A stretch of 64,000 nt of DNA. Source: Clostridia bacterium. GTDB taxonomy: Bacteria > Bacillota > Clostridia > Monoglobales > Monoglobaceae. Positions within the stretch are counted from its first letter, which is position 1. Each line of letters opens with the position of its first letter. Location: the NCBI GenBank assembly GCA_017546145.1, contig JAFYXN010000004.1:62001-126000 (forward strand), given 5' to 3'. Shown piece after piece: positions 55,677 to 64,000 of this stretch. Below the pieces are notes generated by a model. That model searched no databases. It saw only the letters and a list, made by a program, of their open reading frames with translations, and was not told the DNA's origin. The translations under genes and the position numbers were made by a program.

Positions 55677-55705
55677 TTGAAATTATCGGGGCTATGATAT
55701 ATAAT
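55677..55705 (+). promoter_or_regulatory. Sigma-A promoter of the glycosyltransferase-acpS-alr cluster
   Basis: TTGAAA (55677-55682) and TATAAT (55700-55705) with a 17-base spacer, a near-consensus pair about 90 bases before the glycosyltransferase start. Confidence 0.75.
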
Positions 55706-55795
55706 ATAATCGATTAATTATGTGTTATATTGTGACACAAAGAAATAAATATATTATTGAAACACTGAAAATGACTTTAAAAGGTGGAACTGAAA

Positions 55796-57031
55796 TTGTT
55801 TCTGAAAATTATATGCAGTATACTGCAAATGCTTTTATTTTTAACAGGCTGTTATTATTTTATTGTGGCACTATTCTCGCTTACGGTTTTAAAACGCAGC
55901 AAACTCAGCGCAACGCAGCACACCTTTGCGTTAATTGTTGCGGCACACAACGAGGAAAGTGTTATAGCAGAGCTTGTCCAAAGCCTTAAGAAAATGGACT
56001 ATCCTGCTGAAAAATTTGATATTTTTGTCATTGCGGACAACTGCACCGACAAAACCGCAGAGCTTGCAGGACAAAACGGCGCAATTGTGTGGGAACGCTT
56101 TAACAGTACCGAGCGCGGCAAAGGCTATGCAATGGAATTTGCTTTTGAAAGATTGTTTGCTATGGAAGATCCGTATGAATACTTTTGTGTATTTGATGCG
56201 GATAATCTGGTCAAGCCGGACTTCCTTCTTCGTATGAACGATAAAATAAACGAAGGCTATCGTGCGGTTCAAGGGTATCTTGACAGCAAAAATCCTACCG
56301 ACAACTGGCTGACGTTCTCGTATTCGATTTGGTACTGGATAAACAACCGTGTAGCACAGCTTGCAAGGGGAAATCTTAATCTTGGCAGCAGACTTGGCGG
56401 AACAGGCTTTGCTGTTGCGGCAGAGCTGATAAAGCAGTATGGCTGGGGAGCAACCTGCCTTGCAGAGGATACCGAGTTCACCCTCAAGCTTGCATTAAAT
56501 GATATAAAGGTTGGCTGGGCGCACGATGCAGTGGTTTATGACGAAAAGCCCAGACAGCTGGGCACTTCAATCAATCAGAGAAAACGCTGGATGCAGGGAC
56601 TTTCTGAAGTTGCAACCAGATTTGTAAAGCCGCTTTTTGAAAAGGGAGTAAAGCAGAAGTCTTCTTTTGCACTTCACATGCTGATGAATTTTTGGAGCGA
56701 TACTCTTTATCCCCTTACAGCTATTTTCTTTACGGTGATTTACTTTTTGACCTTTGTTTTAGACAAAACATCGGTACTTTATGTTCTTTTGTGCAGCTTT
56801 TGGGCAGGCGCAAGCGCCAAACTTTTGCTTTCGGTATTTGTTTGGGGAAATGTGTTTGTCCTGCTTGCGGGGCTTTACAATGACAACAAGCTGGACATAA
56901 ATATTATGAAGAACTCGTTTGGTTTTCTGATATATATTATATCATGGATTCCGATTGGAATAATGGGATTTATAAAACGCGAAGAAAAGGAGTGGTTTCA
57001 CACTCCGCATTCGGGAAAAGATAGCAAATAA
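55796..57031 (+). CDS. Membrane glycosyltransferase, family 2
   Basis: About 411 residues. TTG 55796 is preferred because AAGGTGG lies eight bases upstream; GTG 55784 falls inside that site. One N-terminal membrane helix, then a GT-A domain: LIVAAHNEESVIAELVQSL, VIADNCTDKTAELA, the DxD-type FDADNLVKP, GGTGFAVAAELI, LAEDTEFTLKL and QRKRWMQGLSEV (QxxRW), followed by three or four C-terminal helices. This is a processive-type inverting transferase like cellulose/hyaluronan synthase relatives; donor and product unknown. Confidence 0.88.
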   Translation: MFLKIICSILQMLLFLTGCYYFIVALFSLTVLKRSKLSATQHTFALIVAAHNEESVIAELVQSLKKMDYPAEKFDIFVIADNCTDKTAELAGQNGAIVWERFNSTERGKGYAMEFAFERLFAMEDPYEYFCVFDADNLVKPDFLLRMNDKINEGYRAVQGYLDSKNPTDNWLTFSYSIWYWINNRVAQLARGNLNLGSRLGGTGFAVAAELIKQYGWGATCLAEDTEFTLKLALNDIKVGWAHDAVVYDEKPRQLGTSINQRKRWMQGLSEVATRFVKPLFEKGVKQKSSFALHMLMNFWSDTLYPLTAIFFTVIYFLTFVLDKTSVLYVLLCSFWAGASAKLLLSVFVWGNVFVLLAGLYNDNKLDINIMKNSFGFLIYIISWIPIGIMGFIKREEKEWFHTPHSGKDSK

Positions 57032-57054
57032 ATTGTGCTACGGAGGTATAAAAA

Positions 57055-57576
57055 ATGGAAATATTTGTTGAAGAAATGGTAGCAAAAAAGAAGACAGCTG
57101 CGTTCTTTGCAAGAACACTTGGACTTGTTGCGGCGTGCTTTGTTGCGGTAATGTTTCTTATGACGGTGGTTACTGCACTTGTCCCTGCATTTGCACCATT
57201 TGTGTTTTTGGTATCGGCGGCAGCGGTTTACGGCACATATATTCTGATAACTGCCGGCAATGTGGAATTTGAGTATTCACTTGTAAACAACGAAATTGAT
57301 GTTGATAAAATTATGAGCCGCAGAAAAAGAAAAAGACTTACCACAGCAAACCTGCGTGAGCTTGAGGCGTTTGGAACAAAGGCAAACCCTGATTACGAGA
57401 GGTATCTCAAAGACCCAAGTGCAAAAAAGATATTTGCGTGTGAGGATAAAAATGCCGACAATGTATTCTTTTTGGTTTACAACGAGAATACATTAAAGAA
57501 GATGCTTATTTTTTCGCCCGGCGAAAAAATAACAGCTGTGGTTGCCAGATTCAACCCCAAAACACCGATAATATGA
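57055..57576 (+). CDS. DUF6106 family membrane protein
   Basis: 173 residues with GGAGG before ATG. Two membrane helices (about 20-45 and 50-72) near the N-terminus, then a cytoplasmic domain (VEFEYSLVNNEIDVDKIMSR, FSPGEKITAVVARFNPKTPI). It looks like the clostridial DUF6106 family, of unknown function. Its stop overlaps the ATG of the acpS-nnrD fusion (ATGA), so the two are coupled. Confidence 0.75.
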   Translation: MEIFVEEMVAKKKTAAFFARTLGLVAACFVAVMFLMTVVTALVPAFAPFVFLVSAAAVYGTYILITAGNVEFEYSLVNNEIDVDKIMSRRKRKRLTTANLRELEAFGTKANPDYERYLKDPSAKKIFACEDKNADNVFFLVYNENTLKKMLIFSPGEKITAVVARFNPKTPII

Positions 57577-58796
57577 TAAGCTGCGGAACAGATATAATAG
57601 AAATAGAAAGAATTAAAGAGGCGGTATTAAAGACCTCGGGATTTTTAGAAAAAGTTTTTTCCGATGATGAGATAGCATATTTTCGCTCAAATGGCGAAAG
57701 GTACGAAACCCTGGCAGGCTTCTTTGCTGCAAAGGAAGCGTTCTCAAAGTATCTTAAAACGGGTCTCCGTGGCTTTAAGCTGAAGGATATTTCGGTAAAG
57801 CACGAGCAATCAGGTGCGCCATATATTGAATTTTGCGGCGCACGTCAGGCGGTGTCGCTGAGTATTTCTCACAACAAAACCTGCGCTGTGGCTACGGTTT
57901 GCGGCAATGGTTGCGCCGTGGCGGTCAATCAGGCTGCGAAAAAGATGAATGCTCTTATTCCAAACCGCAAGAGCGATGCTCATAAGGGCGATTTCGGAAG
58001 GGTGTTGGTTATTGCAGGGTCGAGTGGCATGACAGGCGCAGCAGTTCTTTCGGCGTACTCTGCACTTCGTACGGGAAGCGGACTTGTGACCCTTGCAACA
58101 GCGGAAAGCGAAAGGCAAGTTGCAGCGGCATATCGACCGGAGATAATGACTAAGGGACTGCCTTCGGAAAACGGAATAATTTGCGGCAGGGCAATTCCTG
58201 AAATTCTGACTGCTATTAAAAAAGCCGATGCAGTTGTTTTTGGACCGGGAATTGGTCAAAGCGAGGCAATTTGCGAGATACTTGCCGAAATTATAACCAA
58301 CTATAAAGGCAAACTGGTGATTGATGCAGACGGGCTTAATGCCTTGAGCAAAAATCCGGATATTTTAAACGAAAAAATCTGTGATGTAATATTGACTCCG
58401 CACGCGGGCGAAATGTCGAGGCTGTGCGGCTTGACAATATCTGAGATACAAGGCAACCGAAAAAAATGTGCAGAGGATTTTGCAGCAAAATACGGCGTTT
58501 GTCTTGTTTTAAAAGGCGAGGGCACGGTTGTTGCAGCATCTGACAGAGAAACATATATAAATTCAACAGGCAATGCGGGAATGGCAACTGCGGGTTGCGG
58601 TGATGTGTTGTCGGGCGTTATTGCCTCGCTCTTGGGTCAGGGCCTTGGTGGCTTTAACGCGGCAATGCTGGGAGTGTATATTCACGGCATGGCAGGAGAC
58701 ATCGCGGCGGCAGAAAAAAACTGCCACGGAGTTGTTGCAGGAGATGTTGCAGAGGCAATTCCGTATGCAATAAAAATAATATCAGAAGCAAAATAA
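57573..58796 (+). CDS. Fusion of holo-ACP synthase and NAD(P)HX dehydratase
   Basis: 407 residues, two complete enzymes in one chain. Residues 1-115 are AcpS: SCGTDIIEIERIKEA with the Mg Asp, ETLAGFFAAKEAFSKYLKTG, and LSISHNKTCAVAT; it loads phosphopantetheine on acyl carrier protein. From about 128 is the ribokinase-like NnrD/CARKD domain: GDFGRVLVIAGSSGMTGAAVL, VFGPGIGQS, VIDADGLNAL, LTPHAGEMSRL and the catalytic NAGMATAGCGDVLSGVIASL near 335, which repairs hydrated NAD(P)H. The NnrE epimerase half usually joined to NnrD is absent. No stop or frame break at the junction. Confidence 0.9.
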   Translation: MISCGTDIIEIERIKEAVLKTSGFLEKVFSDDEIAYFRSNGERYETLAGFFAAKEAFSKYLKTGLRGFKLKDISVKHEQSGAPYIEFCGARQAVSLSISHNKTCAVATVCGNGCAVAVNQAAKKMNALIPNRKSDAHKGDFGRVLVIAGSSGMTGAAVLSAYSALRTGSGLVTLATAESERQVAAAYRPEIMTKGLPSENGIICGRAIPEILTAIKKADAVVFGPGIGQSEAICEILAEIITNYKGKLVIDADGLNALSKNPDILNEKICDVILTPHAGEMSRLCGLTISEIQGNRKKCAEDFAAKYGVCLVLKGEGTVVAASDRETYINSTGNAGMATAGCGDVLSGVIASLLGQGLGGFNAAMLGVYIHGMAGDIAAAEKNCHGVVAGDVAEAIPYAIKIISEAK

Positions 58797-58820
58797 ATTT
58801 CTTTGAAAAGAGGCAAAGCA

Positions 58821-59438
58821 ATGAAAAAAAGTATAACGGCGCTTCTTTGTGCTGCTATACTTATGACAAGCCTTAGCGGATGCGGTGCAAAGACCGCGCA
58901 CGACAGCTATAAGGAAATTTACAAAAGATACAACGATATACAATCATTTTCTGCAACGGTTGAAATCACTGCAGATAACCGACAGACGCAGAATGTGTAC
59001 CTTGCAGAGCAGTATTACAAAGCCCCCGATAAATTTGCCATGACGGTGCTTCAGCCACAGTCGGTTTCGGGCAGCGGTTATGTGTTTGAGGGCGGCAAGG
59101 TGCTTGTGAAGTCCGGATTTGGTCATGGTGAGGAATTTGAGGGACTTTCGGTCAGTGAGCGAAGCTCGGTTGCAATTTCGGATTTCTTTGCAGAATACTA
59201 CAAAAGCGAAGAAACCTTTATTCAGACCGATGGAAAGCTTGCAGGCGACACAACCTGCATGACCTGCTTCCTGCCGGGAAAGAATGAACGGCGGTATATG
59301 CAAAGTCTGTGGATTGACAACAAAACCTATCTGCCGCTTAAAATGATAACTTACGATATTAAAGAAAATCCGGTTGTAACGGTAGTTTTTAAAGAGTTTG
59401 AAAGAAACTGTGAAATAGACCAACAAAAATTTGAGTAA
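58821..59438 (+). CDS. LolA-like lipoprotein (YdcC-type)
   Basis: 205 residues from ATG 58821 (AGAGG upstream). Lipoprotein signal with lipobox LSGC (Cys near residue 20). The mature part (YKEIYKRYNDIQSFSATVEI, AEQYYKAPDKFAMTVLQP, LWIDNKTYLPLKMITYD) has the half-barrel sequence of LolA/DUF4292-like lipoproteins. In Bacillus the equivalent ydcC lies between acpS and alr, exactly as here. Faces outward from the membrane; ligand unknown. Confidence 0.85.
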   Translation: MKKSITALLCAAILMTSLSGCGAKTAHDSYKEIYKRYNDIQSFSATVEITADNRQTQNVYLAEQYYKAPDKFAMTVLQPQSVSGSGYVFEGGKVLVKSGFGHGEEFEGLSVSERSSVAISDFFAEYYKSEETFIQTDGKLAGDTTCMTCFLPGKNERRYMQSLWIDNKTYLPLKMITYDIKENPVVTVVFKEFERNCEIDQQKFE

Positions 59439-59455
59439 TTCAGGAGACGAGAATT

Positions 59456-60643
59456 ATGGAGGATATGCAAAGAGCCTGGGCAGAGATTGACCTTGATGCA
59501 ATAAGCCATAATGTAAAAGAAATAAAAAATTGCCTGAAGCCCGGCGTTAAGCTTATGGGTGTTGTAAAGGCAGACGCTTATGGACACGGTGCGTGCGAGA
59601 CGGCAAAGACGGTGCTTGAAAGCGGTGCGGATTGCCTTGCTGTAGCATCTGTTGACGAGGCTATGGAGCTTAGGCGCTTCGGCATTGATGCTGCAATTTT
59701 GGTTTTGGGAAATTCAGGAGCAGAGCTGATTGATGATTTGATTAAATATGAAATTACTCCTGCAGTGTTTAACGTTGAATTTGCAAAGCAGCTTTCATGT
59801 GCTGCGGTAAACTGGGGCAAAACAATTAAGGTGCACATTAAGGTTGACACCGGTATGTCGCGTATAGGCTTTCAGTATACAGGCGGTTGTGAACAAAAAA
59901 CAGATACCATTGAAAAAATAATTGAAATCTCAAAGCTTGATGGCATTGAAGTTGAAGGGTTGTTTACCCATCTTTCAACAGCTGATGAGACTGACGACGA
60001 GTACACGCAACGACAGTTTAGGAGCTTTATGGAGCTTTCGAAAGCGCTTGAGGGACGCGGACTTGACATTCCGGTAAAGCATATTGCAAACAGTGCGGCG
60101 CAAATTCGGTATCCCGAAATGCAGCTGGATATGGTCAGGGCAGGGATTATACTTTATGGCTTATATCCGTCAGAAGGTGTTTGTTATGAACCATTAAAGC
60201 TGATGCCTGCAATGAAGTTTAAGGCAAGAATTATAAACATCAAGAATATAGAAAAAGGTGATTCGGTAAGCTATGGCAGAAGCTTTACCGCACAGCAAAG
60301 GATGCAGATTGCAACCGTTGCGATAGGCTATGCCGACGGATATTCAAGGATTCTGTCGGATAAGGCGGAGGTTTCTGTTAAAGGCAAAAAAATCCGGCAA
60401 GTCGGAAGAATTTGTATGGACCAATGTATGATTGATGTAACAAGTGTTAATAATATAGATAACGGTGACGAGGTTACCTTGTTTGGCGACTCGGTTGTTT
60501 CTGCCGAAGATGTAGCCGCAAAGCTGGGCACAATTAATTATGAAGTAGTGTGCATGGTAAGCAGACGAATTCCCCGTATCTATATTAAAGACGGTAAGAC
60601 AGCCAAAAGCTGCAATTACCTTTTGGAAAAGGACGGACGGTAA
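59456..60643 (+). CDS. alr: Alanine racemase
   Basis: 395 residues with AGGAGA before ATG. PLP lysine in LMGVVKADAYGHGA, RIGFQYTGG with KVDTGMSRIGF, HIANSAAQIRYP, RAGIILYGLYP, the catalytic Tyr region DSVSYGRSFTAQQ and the second-site VGRICMDQCMIDVT. Makes D-alanine for peptidoglycan and teichoic acid esters. Sits between the lipoprotein and toxin-antitoxin genes as in Bacillus. Confidence 0.97.
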   Translation: MEDMQRAWAEIDLDAISHNVKEIKNCLKPGVKLMGVVKADAYGHGACETAKTVLESGADCLAVASVDEAMELRRFGIDAAILVLGNSGAELIDDLIKYEITPAVFNVEFAKQLSCAAVNWGKTIKVHIKVDTGMSRIGFQYTGGCEQKTDTIEKIIEISKLDGIEVEGLFTHLSTADETDDEYTQRQFRSFMELSKALEGRGLDIPVKHIANSAAQIRYPEMQLDMVRAGIILYGLYPSEGVCYEPLKLMPAMKFKARIINIKNIEKGDSVSYGRSFTAQQRMQIATVAIGYADGYSRILSDKAEVSVKGKKIRQVGRICMDQCMIDVTSVNNIDNGDEVTLFGDSVVSAEDVAAKLGTINYEVVCMVSRRIPRIYIKDGKTAKSCNYLLEKDGR

Positions 60644-60719
60644 AAATTACATAATAACACTGTCCGAAACAAGTCATACTGCGTATAGTATATTAGGGTT
60701 GACAGAAAGGGGATTTGTC

Positions 60720-60926
60720 ATGAAGTGCGGCAATATTATCAATGACTGTGCAGAAAATGCAAATAAAAGCTTTTCGGAAGAGGCTTTTGAGCAGAGCATG
60801 GTTGCCGGTTACATGGAGATGTCCCGTATCAATCTGAGTTTGGCAGAGCTGGGCATTGCCGCAGATAACGAGGCTGTGCAGCTTTGCGAACAAAACTTGC
60901 GGAGTGTGAATGAATGTGGTAGTTAA
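60720..60926 (+). CDS. MazE/EndoAI-type antitoxin lacking the DNA-binding domain
   Basis: 68 residues from ATG 60720 (AAAGGGG upstream). The C-terminal half contains [14 protein letters not shown] (residue 30 on), nearly the same as the MazF-binding segment GYMEMAKINL of Bacillus EndoAI. The N-terminal 29 residues ([20 protein letters not shown]) do not look like the ribbon-helix-helix domain that fills the first 45 residues of normal 90-95-residue antitoxins. It overlaps mazF by 17 bases. It should neutralise MazF but may not repress its own promoter. Confidence 0.75.
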   Translation: MKCGNIINDCAENANKSFSEEAFEQSMVAGYMEMSRINLSLAELGIAADNEAVQLCEQNLRSVNECGS

Positions 60927-61260
60927 AAGAGGCGATATTTATTACGCAGATTTAAGCCCTGTAGTAGGTTCAGAGCAGGGCGGTGTGAGGCCTGTACTTA
61001 TTATCCAGAATGACATAGGAAACAAGTACAGTCCCACTGTTATTGCAACGGCAATTACGTCGCAGATAAACAAAGCCAAAATGCCTACGCATATTGAGCT
61101 TGACGCCAACGAATACGGACTTTCAAAGGATTCTGTAGTCCTTGCCGAGCAAATCAGAACCATTGACAAAAGACGGTTAAAGGAAAAAATCGGGCATCTT
61201 GATGAGCGGCTGATGACCAGAGTAAACGAAGCACTTGAAATAAGCTTTGGGTTGGTTTGA
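60910..61260 (+). CDS. mazF: MazF/EndoA-type mRNA interferase toxin
   Basis: 116 residues, full length. [20 protein letters not shown] and [24 protein letters not shown] carry the catalytic Arg and the SH3-like core; [34 protein letters not shown] and the C-terminal [10 protein letters not shown] are as in Bacillus NdoA (EndoA), which cuts RNA at UACAU. CGGAG five bases before its ATG lies inside the antitoxin gene, so translation is coupled. Chromosomal linkage to alr is conserved with Bacillus. Confidence 0.95.
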   Translation: MNVVVKRGDIYYADLSPVVGSEQGGVRPVLIIQNDIGNKYSPTVIATAITSQINKAKMPTHIELDANEYGLSKDSVVLAEQIRTIDKRRLKEKIGHLDERLMTRVNEALEISFGLV

Positions 61261-61304
61261 TGCTATAAAAAGCAGCCCGGCGAATTTTTGGCGAGGTGAA
61301 AGCT

Positions 61305-61769
61305 ATGAAAACAAAAAAATTTAAAATTGCAGCGGTTATTCTTTGTGTTGCCGTGGCATTTTCTGTGGTATTGGCAGAGCCGGGCGGCAACGATGACCCG
61401 CTTATCTCCCAATCCTATATTGAAAATGTGCTTATGCCGCAGCTGAAGCAGTACATCGAAAGCCGTATTGCTGAAGTAAATTCGGGAGCAGGCACAGGCT
61501 CATCGGATGCATTCAAGGTGGTTGAGGCAAAAGCCGGTCAGCAAATAATTTGTTCTGCCGGAACAGAGTTGATACTTCGAATGGGCTCTGCAACCATTAT
61601 TGCAACAGAAAAGGGAGGCCTTGCAGATACAACTGCAGGCTTTGACCTTGCAAACGGCACAGATATGCCTTCCAACCATTTGCTTATTGTTCCTGTAGCA
61701 GACGGCAGAGGAATAAAAGCCAATAATGATATTATTGTTATGGTGAAGGGAAGCTATACCGTAAAATAA
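61305..61769 (+). CDS. Small secreted protein of unknown function
   Basis: 154 residues from ATG 61305 with GAGGTGA upstream. N-terminal signal peptide (IAAVILCVAVAFSVVLA, likely cleavage after about residue 22), an acidic helical stretch (NVLMPQLKQYIESRIAE), a Gly/Ser linker, and a C-terminal beta-rich domain (AGQQIICSAGTELILRMGSA, LIVPVADGRGIKANNDIIVM). Domains with this GTELILRxG pattern recur in clostridial exported proteins, with no function known to me. Last plus-strand gene, followed by a strong terminator. Confidence 0.7.
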   Translation: MKTKKFKIAAVILCVAVAFSVVLAEPGGNDDPLISQSYIENVLMPQLKQYIESRIAEVNSGAGTGSSDAFKVVEAKAGQQIICSAGTELILRMGSATIIATEKGGLADTTAGFDLANGTDMPSNHLLIVPVADGRGIKANNDIIVMVKGSYTVK

Positions 61770-61787
61770 ATTCCAAGTATAATAAAT

Positions 61788-61828
61788 AAAGCCTCATGCC
61801 TTTTGGCATGGGGCTTTACTGTTTTTTA
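61788..61828 (+). terminator. Strong terminator after the secreted-protein gene
   Basis: AAAGCCTCATGCC-tttt-GGCATGGGGCTTT forms a 13-bp stem with one G-T pair, followed by ACTGTTTTTT. Confidence 0.85.
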
Positions 61829-61831
61829 TCT

Positions 61832-61940
61832 TATAGGAAATTACTGCTTTTTTGTTGTAATTTCCTATATTACACAAAAGTGTACCTTAATCCCCTCAAG
61901 AATGAGGGGCAGGGGAGCTGAAGTGTTTTATCAAACACTT
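61832..61940. repeat. Cluster of three inverted repeats before argH end
   Basis: TATAGGAAATTAC (61832-61844) pairs perfectly with GTAATTTCCTATA (61857-61869) around a 12-base loop; CCCCTC-aagaat-GAGGGG follows near 61892-61909; then AAGTGTTT-tatc-AAACACTT ending in a T run on the plus strand (to 61946). No coding potential. The last hairpin could act as a terminator facing argH; the first resembles a small mobile or intergenic repeat. Confidence 0.7.
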
Positions 61941-61942
61941 TT

Positions 61943-63310
<1,368 letters not shown>

Positions 63311-63339
63311 AAAGCTATCTCCTAAATACAGAAATTCAG

Positions 63340-63360
63340 GGGCATCAGAGATGCCCCTGT
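63340..63360 (-). promoter_or_regulatory. Hairpin between argG and argH
   Basis: AGGGGCATC-aga-GATGCCCCT is a perfect 9-bp stem in the 58-base gap. No T run follows on the minus strand, so full termination is unlikely; it may set relative expression or RNA stability of argG and argH. Confidence 0.5.
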
Positions 63361-63368
63361 TAAAAATA

Positions 63369-64000
63369 CTATTTTATATTATTCTTAGCTTTCATCATTG
63401 CTCTGACCTTGAGGGGCAGACCGTAAAGATTGATGAAGCCCTCTGAATCCTTGTGGCTGTAAAGCTCCTTGCTGTCGCCAAAGCTTGCAATGTCCTCGTT
63501 ATAGAGTGAGTATGCTGACTTTGCGCCGGCAGGAGTGCAGTTGCCCTTGTAAAGCTTAAGCTTTACTGTACCGGTAACGTATTTATCCATCTCGTCATAC
63601 ATAGCTGACATTGCCTCGCGAAGGGGTGTAAACCACTTGCCGTCATATACCAGCTGTGAGAACTGTGTCTGGCTCATTCTCTTGAAGGCTTGTGTGTCAC
63701 GGTCAAGGCAGAGGTATTCAAGCTCCTGAATTGCGGTGTAAAGGATTGTGCCGCCGGGTGTTTCGTATACGCCTCTTGACTTCATACCAACAAGTCTGTC
63801 TTCAACGATGTCGGCAATACCAACACCGTTTGCACCGCCAAGCTCGTTAAGCTTTTCAACCAGTGCAACAGGTGAAAGCTTTTCGCCGTCAACCGAAACA
63901 GGAACACCTGCTTCAAAGCCGATTTCAACGTAGGTAGGCTCATCAGGTGCTGCCTGAGGTGATACACCAAGCTTAAGCAGGCTGTCAAGCTGTGGCTCGT
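63369..64000 (-). CDS. argG: Argininosuccinate synthase (3' part, 5' end outside window)
   Basis: The reading frame is open from the window edge to the stop at 63369, covering roughly the C-terminal half. Visible: [73 protein letters not shown] and [16 protein letters not shown]. These are ArgG active-site and tetramer regions. Joins citrulline and aspartate using ATP. In operon with argH. The upstream regulation lies beyond the window. Confidence 0.95.
   Translation of the reverse strand, partial: EPQLDSLLKLGVSPQAAPDEPTYVEIGFEAGVPVSVDGEKLSPVALVEKLNELGGANGVGIADIVEDRLVGMKSRGVYETPGGTILYTAIQELEYLCLDRDTQAFKRMSQTQFSQLVYDGKWFTPLREAMSAMYDEMDKYVTGTVKLKLYKGNCTPAGAKSAYSLYNEDIASFGDSKELYSHKDSEGFINLYGLPLKVRAMMKAKNNIK

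Noticed and set aside
55474..55795. T-box or other riboswitch in the cysE/glycosyltransferase gap
   Set aside because: Only two outward promoters and AT-rich filler were found; no T-box core or stable multi-stem leader is visible.
60699..60704. TTGACA just before the antitoxin gene as a promoter -35
   Set aside because: No -10 element occurs 16-18 bases downstream; the expected place lies within the start of the coding region.
63782..63988. Frame break in argG near 63785
   Set aside because: Reading the minus strand from the window edge gives an unbroken ArgG frame through 63786; the apparent break is only the first internal Met.

Overview
The window reads as chromosomal DNA of a low-to-moderate-GC, endospore-forming Firmicute of class Clostridia, probably an anaerobic gut-type lineage. 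The grounds are spoIIE with a Spo0A-type promoter, rubrerythrin, feoAB with a FeoB-associated Cys-rich peptide, clostridial families DUF4364 and DUF6106, paired half-size transketolase genes, many TTG/GTG starts with strong Shine-Dalgarno sites, and Bacillus-like gene clusters (asp23-fakA-recG, cysE-cysS-mrnC, acpS-lipoprotein-alr-mazEF). The genus cannot be named from sequence reading alone. No rRNA, tRNA or CRISPR array was seen.

Layout. 1-8987: rightward late module of a siphovirus-like prophage, from connector and tail-completion proteins through tail tube, chaperones, a short tape measure, distal tail, tail-tip and fibre proteins to holin and amidase; its head genes and lysogeny genes lie outside the window. 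9009-11304: recD2 behind a perfect-consensus promoter. 11318-13817 (minus): ABC exporter and a four-helix protein. 13933-18345: eno, spoIIE, rubrerythrin. 18461-19580: an AT-rich insert with an S23/IVP-type four-helix-bundle gene and a small membrane-protein gene between two arrays of short hairpins separated by fixed 7-mers; this is the best candidate here for an undescribed system. 19653-23519: YjdF-like protein, bioY, tatD, aminotransferase, Lrp regulator. 23664-26491: LysM/G5/M23 cell-wall hydrolase with a WalR box, a WalR-like regulator without a kinase gene, and rlmH. 26503-26775: tandem palindromic intergenic repeats. 26818-34339 (minus): dipeptidase, LTA-synthase-like enzyme, recG, fakA, asp23.

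34589-49398 (plus): a long run of mainly RNA-modification, DNA-repair and housekeeping genes (rlmB, comM, trmL, degV/fakB, DUF4364, mnmG, rluA, addA without addB, a glycolipid glucosyltransferase, feoA-feoB-FeoB-associated peptide, dut). 49451-55473 (minus): alpha/beta hydrolase, split transketolase, YitT protein, and cysE-cysS-mrnC, the last with a short leader and no T-box. 55677-61769 (plus): membrane glycosyltransferase, DUF6106, an AcpS-NnrD fusion, LolA-like lipoprotein, alr, an unusual MazE-type antitoxin without its DNA-binding domain, mazF, and a small secreted protein. 61943-64000 (minus): argH and the 3' part of argG.

How the genes relate. Several loci concern the envelope: the M23 hydrolase and WalR-like regulator, LTA-synthase-like enzyme, glycolipid glucosyltransferase, alr, LolA-like lipoprotein, Asp23 protein. 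FakA and a DegV/FakB protein, on opposite strands about 3.5 kb apart, together could make a fatty-acid kinase. An 18-bp sequence containing the WalR box upstream of the M23 gene recurs upstream of the ABC exporter and may link the two loci.
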